From contig NZ_CP029192.1 of NCBI RefSeq assembly GCF_008642315.1, forward strand, positions 5,766,001 through 5,830,000: 64,000 nt of DNA. The letters run 5' to 3'. Of this stretch, positions 35,181-43,269 are shown in pieces. Both the position numbers and the translations under genes were made by a program. Origin of the DNA: Streptomyces venezuelae. Lineage in GTDB: Bacteria > Actinomycetota > Actinomycetes > Streptomycetales > Streptomycetaceae. Position 1 is the stretch's first letter, and the number at the start of each line of letters is the position of its first letter. The notes beneath the pieces are model-generated. The model was not told the DNA's origin. It searched no databases and saw only the letters and a program-made list of their open reading frames with translations.

Positions 35181-36080
35181 CTACGCGCCGCAGGACCTCA
35201 GGAACGAGCGGGTGCGGCGGGCGATCGGCAGCGGCTTGCCGGGGTCGCACGGGTACATGTCCTGCTCCACGATGGCGAAGAGCTCGACCCCCAGCTTCTG
35301 CGCCGCGGCGAGGACGGGCTCCAGGGCGGGCACCCCGGCGGGCGGCTCGCACATCACCCCGCGCGCCACCGCGGGCCCGAACGGCACCTCCTCGGCCCGC
35401 ACCTCGGCGAGCACCGCCGGGTCGACCTGCTTGAGGTGCAGATAGCCGATCCGCTCGCCGTACGTCTCGATGAGCTTGACGCTGTCGCCCCCGCAGTACG
35501 CGTAGTGCCCGGTGTCCAGGCAGAGCGAGACGAGGTCCGCATCGGTGGCGTCGAGGAAACGGGTGACGTTCTCCTCGGTGTCGATGTGCGTGTCCGCGTG
35601 CGGGTGGACCACGACCCGCAGGCCGTAGCGCTCGCGGACCTCGTGGGCCAGGCGCTCGGTCTGGGTGGTCAGTTCGCGCCATTGCGCGGGCGTGAGGACG
35701 CGGTCCTCCAGGACCTCGCCGCTCTTGTCGTCGCGCCAGAAGGACGGGATGACGACGAGGTGCTCGGCGCCCATGGCCTGCGCGAGCGCCGCGTTGTCCG
35801 CCACGTGCGCCCAGGTCCTGTCCCAGACGGCGGGCCCGTGGTGCAGCCCCGTGAAGACCGTGCCCGCGGACACCTTGAGGCCGCGGCGCGCCGTCTCGGC
35901 GGTCAGTTCGGCCGGGTCGGTCGGCAGATAGCCGTACGGTCCGAGCTCGATCCACTCGTACCCGGACTCGGCGACCTCGTCGAGGAAGCGCCGCCACGGG
36001 ACCTGTCGCGGGTCCTCGGGAAACCACACGCCCCACGAGTCGGGCGCCGAACCGATCCGGATGCGAGACAGCGTCGTCAT
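35181..36080 (-). CDS. iolE: IolE-like inosose dehydratase (TIM barrel)
   Basis: This 299-residue protein begins with the family-typical RIRIGSAPDSWGVWFPEDP and has VVHPHADTHIDTEENVTRFLD and SLCLDTGHYAYCGGD, the metal-site region of IolE/IolI-type TIM barrels. It should dehydrate scyllo-inosose in myo-inositol breakdown. It is divergent from iolC across 137 bases. Its isomerase-family fold means IolI or IolH functions cannot be excluded, but the start motif and the gene neighbourhood favour IolE. Confidence 0.82.
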   Translation of the reverse strand: MTTLSRIRIGSAPDSWGVWFPEDPRQVPWRRFLDEVAESGYEWIELGPYGYLPTDPAELTAETARRGLKVSAGTVFTGLHHGPAVWDRTWAHVADNAALAQAMGAEHLVVIPSFWRDDKSGEVLEDRVLTPAQWRELTTQTERLAHEVRERYGLRVVVHPHADTHIDTEENVTRFLDATDADLVSLCLDTGHYAYCGGDSVKLIETYGERIGYLHLKQVDPAVLAEVRAEEVPFGPAVARGVMCEPPAGVPALEPVLAAAQKLGVELFAIVEQDMYPCDPGKPLPIARRTRSFLRSCGA

Positions 36081-36145
36081 GGCAGCCAGCGTCCAGGCCG
36101 CCTCGGAAGAGTGTCAAGCAGTGGTCCGAATGTAAGGACAAAATG

Positions 36146-36174
36146 TTGACAGGGTTCCGGGAGCGGGATTAGAC
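36146..36174 (+). promoter_or_regulatory. iolC operon promoter
   Basis: A consensus -35 TTGACA (36146-36151) and -10 TTAGAC (36169-36174) with a 17-base spacer lie 44 bases upstream of the iolC start. An inverted GTCC-N8-GGAC at 36124-36139, directly upstream, may bind a GntR-type repressor of the iol genes. Confidence 0.65.
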
Positions 36175-36217
36175 CTGGGGGCACACGATCGTCGGGTCCG
36201 GCGAAGGGACGCACAGG

Positions 36218-37180
36218 GTGAGTGGTCCGTACGACGTCATCACGATGGGGCGGATCGGGGTGGACCTGTACCCCCTGCAGAGCGGGGTGCCCCTCGCCGA
36301 GGTGACCGCGTTCGGGAAGTTCCTCGGCGGATCGGCCGGCAACGTCGCGGTCGCCGCGGCCCGCCTCGGCCGCCGCGTCGCCGTCATCACCCGTACCGGT
36401 GAGGACCCCTTCGGGGAGTACCTGCACGGCGCGCTGCGCGACTTCGGCGTCGACGACCGCTGGGTGACCCCGGTCGCGGGCCTGCCGACGCCGGTGACGT
36501 TCTGCGAGATCTTCCCGCCGGACGACTTCCCGCTGTACTTCTACCGGCTGCCGAAGGCGCCCGACCTGGAGATCCACGAGAGCGAGCTGGACCTCGACGC
36601 GGTCGCCGCGGCGCGGATCTTCTGGGTGACGGGGACGGGGCTGTGCGCGGAGCCCAGCCGCACGGCGACGCTGGCGGCGCTCGCGCACCGGGCCCGGAAC
36701 GGGACCACGGTCTTCGACCTGGACTGGCGGCCCATGTTCTGGAACGGCGAGGACCCGGGCGAGGCGCGGCCCCACTACGAGGCGGCCCTCGCGCACGCCA
36801 CCGTCGCCGTCGGCAACCTCGACGAGGTGGAGGTCGCGACCGGGGTGCGCGAACCGCGCGCGGCGGCACGGGCGTTGCTCGACGCGGGCGTCGAACTCGC
36901 CGTCGTCAAACAGGGGCCCGAGGGAGTGCTCGCCATGAACCGGGCGGGGGAGGCGGCACGGGTCCCGCCCCTGCCGGTCAAGGTCCTCAACGGGCTCGGC
37001 GCGGGCGACGCGTTCGGCGGGGCGCTCTGCCACGGGCTGCTCGCGGGCTGGGACCTCGAACGGATCATGCGGTACGCCAACGCGGCGGGGGCGATTGTCG
37101 CCTCTCGGCTGGAGTGTTCGTCCGCCATGCCGTTTGCTGGCGAGGTCGCCTCGGTGGTGGAAGCGGGGGTCGTCACGTGA
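36218..37180 (+). CDS. iolC: 5-dehydro-2-deoxygluconokinase (PfkB family)
   Basis: This 320-residue PfkB kinase has the N-terminal GRIGVDLYPLQSGV, the substrate-side GGSAGNVAVAAARLG and the anion-hole/catalytic motif GAGDAFGG with D264. It phosphorylates 5-dehydro-2-deoxygluconate (the IolB product) in inositol breakdown. The GTG start has GCACAGGG just upstream. It heads the plus-strand iol genes. Its TGA overlaps an in-frame GTG of the aldolase frame (GTGA), before an inserted repeat. Confidence 0.9.
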   Translation: MSGPYDVITMGRIGVDLYPLQSGVPLAEVTAFGKFLGGSAGNVAVAAARLGRRVAVITRTGEDPFGEYLHGALRDFGVDDRWVTPVAGLPTPVTFCEIFPPDDFPLYFYRLPKAPDLEIHESELDLDAVAAARIFWVTGTGLCAEPSRTATLAALAHRARNGTTVFDLDWRPMFWNGEDPGEARPHYEAALAHATVAVGNLDEVEVATGVREPRAAARALLDAGVELAVVKQGPEGVLAMNRAGEAARVPPLPVKVLNGLGAGDAFGGALCHGLLAGWDLERIMRYANAAGAIVASRLECSSAMPFAGEVASVVEAGVVT

Positions 37181-37204
37181 GGGTGCACGCCCGACGGGGG
37201 CACC

Positions 37205-37258
37205 GTTCTCGGGGCTCCGCCCCGGGCCCCGCTCCCCAAACGCCGGAGGGGCTGGATC
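37205..37258. repeat. Streptomyces intergenic repeat between iolC and the aldolase
   Basis: The stretch with GTTCTCGGGGCTCCGCCCC and AAACGCCGGAGGGGCTGGAT matches a repeat family common between Streptomyces genes as I remember it. It fills the 80-base gap between iolC and the aldolase gene, whose co-directional neighbours otherwise nearly touch. Its GGAGGGG (37245-37251) is placed as the ribosome site of the downstream GTG. Confidence 0.65.
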
Positions 37259-37260
37259 CA

Positions 37261-38136
37261 GTGGACATCGGTGCGCTCGTCCGGACCCGCGTCCGGCGCC
37301 CCGAAGCCATCGCCGAAGCCGCCTCTCGGCGAGTGCGGCGGGAGTTGGTCGGGGACAGTGGGCGGCTCATGATCGTCGCCGCTGATCATCCCGCCCGGGG
37401 GTCCCTCGGCGTGGGACGGGACCCGCTCGCCATGGCCAACCGGGCCGACCTCCTCGAACGGCTCTGTCTCGCGCTGTCGCGGCCCGGGGTCGACGGCGTG
37501 CTCGCCAGCGCCGACGTACTCGACGACCTGCTGCTCCTCGGCGCCCTCGACGGCAAGGTCGTCATGGGATCCATGAACCGGGGCGGGCTCGCCGGTGCCG
37601 CCTTCGAGCTGGACGACCGGTTCACCGGGTACCGGCCCGAGGACATCGGGCGCCTCGGCTTCGACGCGGGCAAGCTGCTGCTCCGCGTCGACTACGAGGA
37701 CCCGGGCTCGCTGCGCACCCTGCACTCCGCCGCCCGCGTCGTCGACGCCATGGCCGAACGCGGGCTGCCCGTCTTCGTCGAGCCGTTCCTGACCGCGCGC
37801 GACGGCACGGGCCCGCCCCGCAACGACCTGAGCGCCGAGGCCGTCATCCGCTCCATCGCCATCGCCTCCGGGCTCGCCGGCACCTCCGCGTACACCTGGC
37901 TGAAGGTCCCCGTCACCGAGAACCCCGACGACATGGCCCGCGTCATGGAGACCTCGACGCTCCCCGCCGTCCTGCTGGGCGGCGACACGGGGGGCGACCA
38001 GGAGGCGGCGTACGAGAAGTGGCGCGGCGCCCTGCAACTGCCCACCGTGCAGGGGCTCGTCGTGGGCAGGGCGCTGCTGTACCCGCCCGACGGCGACGTG
38101 GCGGGGGCGGTCGACACCGCCGTGGGACTGTTGTAG
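37261..38136 (+). CDS. TIM-barrel aldolase of the iol cluster (Cgl0159/DeoC-LacD-like)
   Basis: This 291-residue protein resembles class I aldolase barrels of the Cgl0159 type found in actinobacterial iol clusters: LMIVAADHPARGSLGVG, KLLLRVDYEDPGS and AYTWLKVPVTENPD with a possible Schiff-base Lys, then LLGGDTGGDQEAAY. It probably cleaves 2-deoxy-5-keto-gluconate 6-phosphate to DHAP and malonate semialdehyde, the step done by IolJ elsewhere. The GTG at 37261 is preferred because conserved residues begin there. A GTG at 37177, overlapping the iolC stop, would give 28 extra residues read through the repeat. Confidence 0.8.
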   Translation: MDIGALVRTRVRRPEAIAEAASRRVRRELVGDSGRLMIVAADHPARGSLGVGRDPLAMANRADLLERLCLALSRPGVDGVLASADVLDDLLLLGALDGKVVMGSMNRGGLAGAAFELDDRFTGYRPEDIGRLGFDAGKLLLRVDYEDPGSLRTLHSAARVVDAMAERGLPVFVEPFLTARDGTGPPRNDLSAEAVIRSIAIASGLAGTSAYTWLKVPVTENPDDMARVMETSTLPAVLLGGDTGGDQEAAYEKWRGALQLPTVQGLVVGRALLYPPDGDVAGAVDTAVGLL

Positions 38137-38187
38137 ACGAGCTCAGGACCGTTGCAGGCGAGACGGATCAGGCCCGGGAGGCCCCAC

Positions 38188-39000
38188 ATGACGTACGTAC
38201 CGAAAGGCAGTGCGGCCGACGGCCCGTACGCCCTCGCCATCGATCCGAAACGGGCCGGTTGGAGCTATTCGCAGCTGCGCGTCGTCGAGCTCGAACCGGG
38301 CGGCACCCACTCCTTCACCACCGGAGAGAGTGAATGGATCGTGCTCCCGCTGACCGGCGGCTGTACGGTGCAGACAGCAGACGGGATCATCGAACTGCTG
38401 GGCCGCGACAGCGTGTTCAGCGGAGTCTCCGACTTCGCTTACGTGCCGCGTGACGCCCGGATCCAGATCGCCTCCGGCGCGGGAGGCCGCTTCGCCCTGG
38501 CAGGAGCGAAGTGCGAGCGTCGACTCCCCGCCCGCTACGGCTCCGCGCCGGAGGTACCAGTCGAGAACCGCGGCAGCGGCGGCTGCGCACGCGAGGTGCG
38601 GGGCTTCGCGGCAGCGGACGCCTTCGACTGCGACCGGCTCATCGCCGTCGAGGTGATCACGCCCGGCGGCAACTGGTCCTCGTACCCGCCGCACAAGCAC
38701 GACGAGCACCGGCCCGGCATCGAGGCGGAGCTGGAGGAGATCTACTACTTCGAGATCGAGGCGCACGGCGACCGCGAAGGGTTTGGATACCAGCGGGTCT
38801 CTCCGTCCAGGGAGGGCGGCACCGACGTCCTCGCCGAGGTCCGGACGGGGGACGCCGTGCTGGTGCCCGACGGCTGGCACGGCCCGTCCGTCGCCCAGCC
38901 CGGACACGCGATGTACTACCTGAACGTGATGGCGGGGCCGGGGCAGGAGAGGGAGTGGCGGATCTGCTTCCACCCGGACCACACGGAGGGATATCGATGA
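38188..39000 (+). CDS. iolB: 5-deoxy-glucuronate isomerase
   Basis: This 270-residue cupin protein has the IolB pattern: TGESEWIVLPLTGGCTVQ, SSYPPHKHDEHRPGIEAELEEIYYFEI with the metal-binding His and Glu residues, and VLVPDGWHGPSVAQPGHAMYYLNVMAG. It isomerises 5-deoxy-glucuronate to 5-dehydro-2-deoxygluconate in inositol catabolism. The ATG has GGGAG about seven bases upstream. Its stop overlaps the iolD start by four bases (ATGA). Confidence 0.95.
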   Translation: MTYVPKGSAADGPYALAIDPKRAGWSYSQLRVVELEPGGTHSFTTGESEWIVLPLTGGCTVQTADGIIELLGRDSVFSGVSDFAYVPRDARIQIASGAGGRFALAGAKCERRLPARYGSAPEVPVENRGSGGCAREVRGFAAADAFDCDRLIAVEVITPGGNWSSYPPHKHDEHRPGIEAELEEIYYFEIEAHGDREGFGYQRVSPSREGGTDVLAEVRTGDAVLVPDGWHGPSVAQPGHAMYYLNVMAGPGQEREWRICFHPDHTEGYR

Positions 39001-40865
39001 CCCGGCTCACCACGGCCCAGGCCCTGGTCCGTTTCCTGGCGCGGCAGTACACCGAGCGGGACGGCACGCGGCAGCGGCTCATCGGCGCGACCTGGGGCAT
39101 CTTCGGACACGGCAACGTGGCGGGCGTCGGCCAGGCCCTGGTCGAGTACGCCGACGAGATGCCCTTCCACCAGGGCCGCAACGAACAGGCCATGGTGCAC
39201 GCCGCCGTCGGGTACGCCCGGCAGAGCGGCCGCCTCTCCACCCACGCCGTCACCACCTCCATCGGCCCCGGCGCCACCAACCTCGTCACCGGCGCCGCGC
39301 TCGCCACCGTCAACCGGCTGCCCGTCCTCCTGCTGCCCGGCGACATCTTCGCGGCCCGGCCCGCCGACCCCGTCCTCCAGCAGCTCGAAGTCCCGTACGC
39401 CGGAGACATGTCGGTCAACGACTGCCTGCGCCCCGTGTCGAAGTACTTCGACCGCGTGACCCGCCCCGAGGCGCTGATCCCCGCCGCGCTCGCCGCGACG
39501 CGCGTCCTCACCGACCCCGCGGAGACCGGCGCCGTCACGCTCGCCCTGCCGCAGGACGTGCAGGCGGAGGCGTACGACTGGCCGGAGGAGTTCTTCGCCG
39601 AGCGGACGTGGACCGTACGCAGGCCCGCCCCCGACCCCCGCGAACTGGCCGCCGCCGCGGACGCCGTGCGCGCGGCCCGGCGCCCCCTGATCGTCGCGGG
39701 CGGCGGCGTCCACCACAGCGCTGCCGAGGAGGCGCTGCGGGAGTTCGTGGACGCGACCGGCATCCCCGTCGCCTGTACTCAAGCCGGCAAGGGCTCGCTG
39801 CGCCACGACCATCCGGCGGACATCGGCGGCATCGGGCACACCGGCACGGCGACCGCCGACGCGCTGGCCCGCACCGCCGACCTCGTGATCGGCGTCGGCA
39901 CCCGCTACAGCGACTTCACCACCGCCTCCGGCACCCTCTTCGAAGCGCCGGGCGTGCGCTTCCTCAACCTCAACATCGCCCCCTTCGACGGCCACAAGAT
40001 GGCGGGCGCGACGCTGATCGCCGACGCGCGCGCCGGGCTCGAAGCACTCGCGGAGGCGCTGCGGGGGTACGGGGTGGAGCCCGCGTACGTCGTCGAGTAC
40101 GGGGGTGGGAAAGAGCGGTGGGAGCGGCGCGTCGAGGCCGCGCTCCGGGCCGACGACGAGGACGCGCGCCCCACGCAGACGCAGGTCCTCGGCCTCCTGG
40201 ACGAGCTGGTGACGGACGACGACGTCCTGATCAACGCCGCCGGTTCGCTCCCCGGTGACCTGCACAAACTGTGGCGGGCGCGGTCGCCGCGGCAGTACCA
40301 CGTCGAGTACGGCTACTCCTGCATGGGATACGAGATCCCCGCGTCCATCGGCGTCGCGCTGGCCGCCCCTGAGCGGCCCGTGTGGGCGCTGGTCGGCGAC
40401 GGCACGTACCTGATGAACCCGACGGAGATCGTCACCGCCGTCCAGGAGAACCTGCCCATCAAGGTCGTCATCCTCCAGAACCACGGGTACGCCTCCATCG
40501 GCGGCCTCTCCGAGTCCGTGGGCGGCGAGCGGTTCGGCACCGCGTACCGCTTCCGGGCGGCCGACGGGTCGTACACCGAGGGCCCGCTGCCCGTCGACCT
40601 CGCCGCGAACGCGGCCTCGCTCGGCATGCGGGTGCTGCGCGCCGGGACCGTCCGCGACCTGCGCGGGGCGCTGCGCGAGGCACGCGACGCAGACCGTCCC
40701 ACATGTGTCTATGTGGAGACGGAAACGGCAGACACAGTGTCGGGCCCGCCCCCGGCACAGGCGTGGTGGGATGTGCCCGTGGCCGAGACCGCGACCCGGG
40801 TGTCCGCGGTCGAGGCCAGGGAAGAGTACGACCGGCACGTCACTGCCCGACGCCGCCACCTGTGA
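38997..40865 (+). CDS. iolD: THcHDO hydrolase, TPP-dependent
   Basis: This 622-residue TPP enzyme opens the ring of 3D-(3,5/4)-trihydroxycyclohexane-1,2-dione. It has the N-terminal FHQGRNEQAMVHAAVGYAR with the catalytic Glu, LPGDIFAARPADPVLQQLE, and the cofactor motif GDGTYLMNPTEIV ending in ILQNHGYASIGGL. The start ATG overlaps the iolB stop. The length is normal for IolD. It sits in the expected order of the inositol pathway. Confidence 0.95.
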   Translation: MTRLTTAQALVRFLARQYTERDGTRQRLIGATWGIFGHGNVAGVGQALVEYADEMPFHQGRNEQAMVHAAVGYARQSGRLSTHAVTTSIGPGATNLVTGAALATVNRLPVLLLPGDIFAARPADPVLQQLEVPYAGDMSVNDCLRPVSKYFDRVTRPEALIPAALAATRVLTDPAETGAVTLALPQDVQAEAYDWPEEFFAERTWTVRRPAPDPRELAAAADAVRAARRPLIVAGGGVHHSAAEEALREFVDATGIPVACTQAGKGSLRHDHPADIGGIGHTGTATADALARTADLVIGVGTRYSDFTTASGTLFEAPGVRFLNLNIAPFDGHKMAGATLIADARAGLEALAEALRGYGVEPAYVVEYGGGKERWERRVEAALRADDEDARPTQTQVLGLLDELVTDDDVLINAAGSLPGDLHKLWRARSPRQYHVEYGYSCMGYEIPASIGVALAAPERPVWALVGDGTYLMNPTEIVTAVQENLPIKVVILQNHGYASIGGLSESVGGERFGTAYRFRAADGSYTEGPLPVDLAANAASLGMRVLRAGTVRDLRGALREARDADRPTCVYVETETADTVSGPPPAQAWWDVPVAETATRVSAVEAREEYDRHVTARRRHL

Positions 40866-40882
40866 GAAGAGGGATGCTTGTC

Positions 40883-42394
40883 ATGACGAAGACCGTGAAC
40901 CACTGGATCGGTGGAAAGTCCGTCGAACAAGCTGCGGGCGCGTCCGGAACGTACGGCCAGGTCACCGATCCGGCGACCGGCGCCGTCACGACGCAGGTCG
41001 CCTTCGCGGACGTCGCCGACGTGGACGCGGCCGTCGCCGCCGCCCGTGAGGCCTTCGCGACCTGGGGCACGTCGTCGCTCGCCAAGCGCACCGCGGTCCT
41101 CTTCAAGTTCCGCGCGCTGCTCGACGCCAACCGTGATGCGATCGCCGAGCTGATCGTCGCCGAGCACGGCAAGGTGCACTCGGACGCGCTCGGCGAGGTC
41201 GCCCGCGGTCTGGAGATCGTCGACCTGGCGTGCGGCATCACGGTGCAGCTGAAGGGCGAGCTGTCGACGGAGGTGGCGTCCCGCGTGGACGTCTCGTCCA
41301 TCCGCCAGCCGCTGGGCGTCGTCGCCGGCATCACGCCGTTCAACTTCCCTGCCATGGTGCCGATGTGGATGTTCCCGCTGGCCATCGCCTGCGGCAACAC
41401 CTTCGTGCTCAAGCCGAGCGAGAAGGACCCGTCCGCGTCGATGAAGATCGCGGAGCTGCTGAGCGAGGCCGGCCTGCCGGACGGCGTCTTCAACGTCCTG
41501 CACGGCGACAAGGTGGCCGTGGACCGCCTCCTGGAGCACCCGGACGTGGCCGCCGTCTCCTTCGTCGGCTCGACGCCCATCGCCCGCCACATCCACACCA
41601 CCGCCTCCGCCAACGGCAAGCGCGTGCAGGCCCTCGGCGGCGCCAAGAACCACATGCTGGTCCTGCCGGACGCCGACCTGGACGCGGCCGCCGACGCCGC
41701 CGTCTCCGCGGCCTACGGCTCGGCGGGCGAGCGCTGCATGGCCATCTCGGCGGTCGTCGCGGTCGGTTCGATCGCCGACGAGCTGGTCGGCAAGATCAAG
41801 GAGCGCGCCGAGAAGATCAAGATCGGTCCCGGCAACGACCCGACGTCGGAGATGGGCCCGCTCATCACGGCCGCCCACCGCGACAAGGTCGCCTCGTACG
41901 TGACGGGCGCCGCGGCCGAGGGCTGCGAGGTCGTCCTCGACGGCACCGGCTACACCGTGGAGGGTTACGAGGACGGGCACTGGATCGGCCTGTCGCTGCT
42001 CGACCGCGTGCCGACCACGGCCAAGGCCTACCAGGACGAGATCTTCGGCCCGGTCCTGTGCGTGCTGCGCGTCGACACGTACGAGGAGGGCGTGGCCCTC
42101 ATGAACGCCTCGCCGTTCGGCAACGGCACCGCGATCTTCACCCGGGACGGCGGCGCGGCCCGCCGCTTCCAGCTGGAGATCGAGGCGGGCATGGTCGGCG
42201 TGAACGTGCCGATCCCGGTGCCGGTGGGCTACCACTCCTTCGGCGGCTGGAAGGACTCGCTCTTCGGCGACCACCACATCTACGGCAACGACGGCACGCA
42301 CTTCTACACCCGCGGCAAGGTCGTGACCACGCGCTGGCCCGACCCCTCGGACGCGCCGTCCGGCGTGGACCTCGGGTTCCCGCGCAACCACTGA
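40883..42394 (+). CDS. mmsA: (methyl)malonate-semialdehyde dehydrogenase, CoA-acylating
   Basis: This 503-residue aldehyde dehydrogenase has the CoA-acylating MMSDH pattern: start KTVNHWIGGKSVEQ, VAGITPFNFPAMVPMWMFPLAIACGN, KNHMLVLPDADLDAA and catalytic C285 in GSAGERCMAIS. It converts malonate semialdehyde from the aldolase step to acetyl-CoA and CO2. The ATG at 40883 has GAGGG nine bases upstream; an ATG nine bases earlier lacks room for a ribosome site. It is the last gene of the iol set, followed by two hairpins. Confidence 0.94.
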   Translation: MTKTVNHWIGGKSVEQAAGASGTYGQVTDPATGAVTTQVAFADVADVDAAVAAAREAFATWGTSSLAKRTAVLFKFRALLDANRDAIAELIVAEHGKVHSDALGEVARGLEIVDLACGITVQLKGELSTEVASRVDVSSIRQPLGVVAGITPFNFPAMVPMWMFPLAIACGNTFVLKPSEKDPSASMKIAELLSEAGLPDGVFNVLHGDKVAVDRLLEHPDVAAVSFVGSTPIARHIHTTASANGKRVQALGGAKNHMLVLPDADLDAAADAAVSAAYGSAGERCMAISAVVAVGSIADELVGKIKERAEKIKIGPGNDPTSEMGPLITAAHRDKVASYVTGAAAEGCEVVLDGTGYTVEGYEDGHWIGLSLLDRVPTTAKAYQDEIFGPVLCVLRVDTYEEGVALMNASPFGNGTAIFTRDGGAARRFQLEIEAGMVGVNVPIPVPVGYHSFGGWKDSLFGDHHIYGNDGTHFYTRGKVVTTRWPDPSDAPSGVDLGFPRNH

Positions 42395-42448
42395 GCCGAT
42401 CTCCCCCCATCGGCTCCAGAGCCCCCGGCCGCGTCGGCCGGGGGCTCT
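42393..42448 (+). terminator. double hairpin terminator of the iol operon
   Basis: Two hairpins follow the mmsA stop: GAGCCGAT (42393-42400) with ATCGGCTC (42409-42416), then a 14-bp perfect stem AGAGCCCCCGGCCG (42418-42431) with its complement (42435-42448), loop CGT. The second is a strong Streptomyces-type terminator. Confidence 0.8.
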
Positions 42449-42501
42449 GCCGTTGGTTCACCGTTCTACGATGTGTGTGCACTACATGGAAGGCCGTGAG
42501 C

Positions 42502-42846
42502 ATGCCGCACATCGACATCGACTACGCCGACACCCTGTCCGGCGCCCTGGATCTGCCCGCCCTGGTGGCGGAGCTGCATCCCCTGGTCGTGGAGCGGGTG
42601 GACTCGGTCGGGGTGGGGAAGACGTTCTGCCGTCCGGCGGCGGCCTTCGTGGACGGCAGGCCCGGAGCGCCCTTCCTGCACGTCACGGTGGGGATCCTCG
42701 CGGGGCGTACACAGGGCGTGAAGGCGGCGCTCTCCGAGGACGTGCTCGCGCTGCTCGGCAAGCACCTGTCCGGGGTCGAGGGCGCGACGTACTCCGTGGA
42801 GGTCCGCGACCTCGACCCTTCGTACCGGCTGTACCCGACGCACTGA
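42502..42846 (+). CDS. 5-carboxymethyl-2-hydroxymuconate isomerase-like tautomerase
   Basis: This 114-residue protein resembles CHMI of the tautomerase superfamily. It begins Met-Pro (MPHIDIDYADTL), so Pro-1 can be the catalytic base after Met removal, and has FLHVTVGILAGRTQGVKAALSEDV. CHMI acts in homoprotocatechuate breakdown, but no other gene of that path is nearby. GGAAGG lies about nine bases upstream of the ATG. Its stop codon lies in the first unit of an 18-bp tandem repeat. Confidence 0.78.
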   Translation: MPHIDIDYADTLSGALDLPALVAELHPLVVERVDSVGVGKTFCRPAAAFVDGRPGAPFLHVTVGILAGRTQGVKAALSEDVLALLGKHLSGVEGATYSVEVRDLDPSYRLYPTH

Positions 42847-42890
42847 CGGGAGCCGACGCACTGACGGGAGCCGACGCACTGACGGGAGCC
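42837..42890. repeat. three perfect 18-bp tandem repeats across a stop codon
   Basis: GACGCACTGACGGGAGCC is repeated exactly at 42837, 42855 and 42873. The first unit contains the stop of the tautomerase gene (CAC TGA). The 18-base period keeps frame. Confidence 0.95.
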
Positions 42891-43269
42891 GCTCCGTCAC
42901 CGAGTGTGGAGCAGGGCCGTCCGGATTCCGGACGGCCCTGATTCTTTTTTGGCGCCGCCCTTGCGGTTCCCGTGCACACGGCGCAATTCGGGCACCTAAT
43001 GCCCCCGAGTTCATATGCCTGCAATATCAAGGTCATTCTCGCCGTAGGCATGTTCATTGCGACCCATGGGGGCAAACTCTTGGGAAAGTGAGGCGACTTG
43101 GAGACCTCCGCCGCTGCGGATTCCGTAGGTAAATGACCGTTGACGTTCCGGTTGCCGCCGGGGTTCGATGACGCGCCGGGAGCCACAGAAAGACGCAGCT
43201 CAACTGCCTTCGGAGGCGATAGCGCTCCCGCCGTACTCCTGCCGCACGAGTCGATCGGAACCGCGCTCC
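42847..43269. other. 423-base gap between tautomerase and APC permease
   Basis: This region holds the tail of the 18-bp repeats, a strong terminator (42912-42950) and then 300 bases that are less GC-rich than the genes. A small inverted GGGCA/TGCCC (42991-43005) is visible. No gene is supported; the permease promoter must lie here. Confidence 0.6.
42912..42950 (+). terminator. tautomerase gene terminator
   Basis: CAGGGCCGTCCGGA (42912-42925) pairs with TCCGGACGGCCCTG (42927-42940), followed by ATTCTTTTTT. A long GC-rich stem and a T-run make this a textbook intrinsic terminator. Confidence 0.9.
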
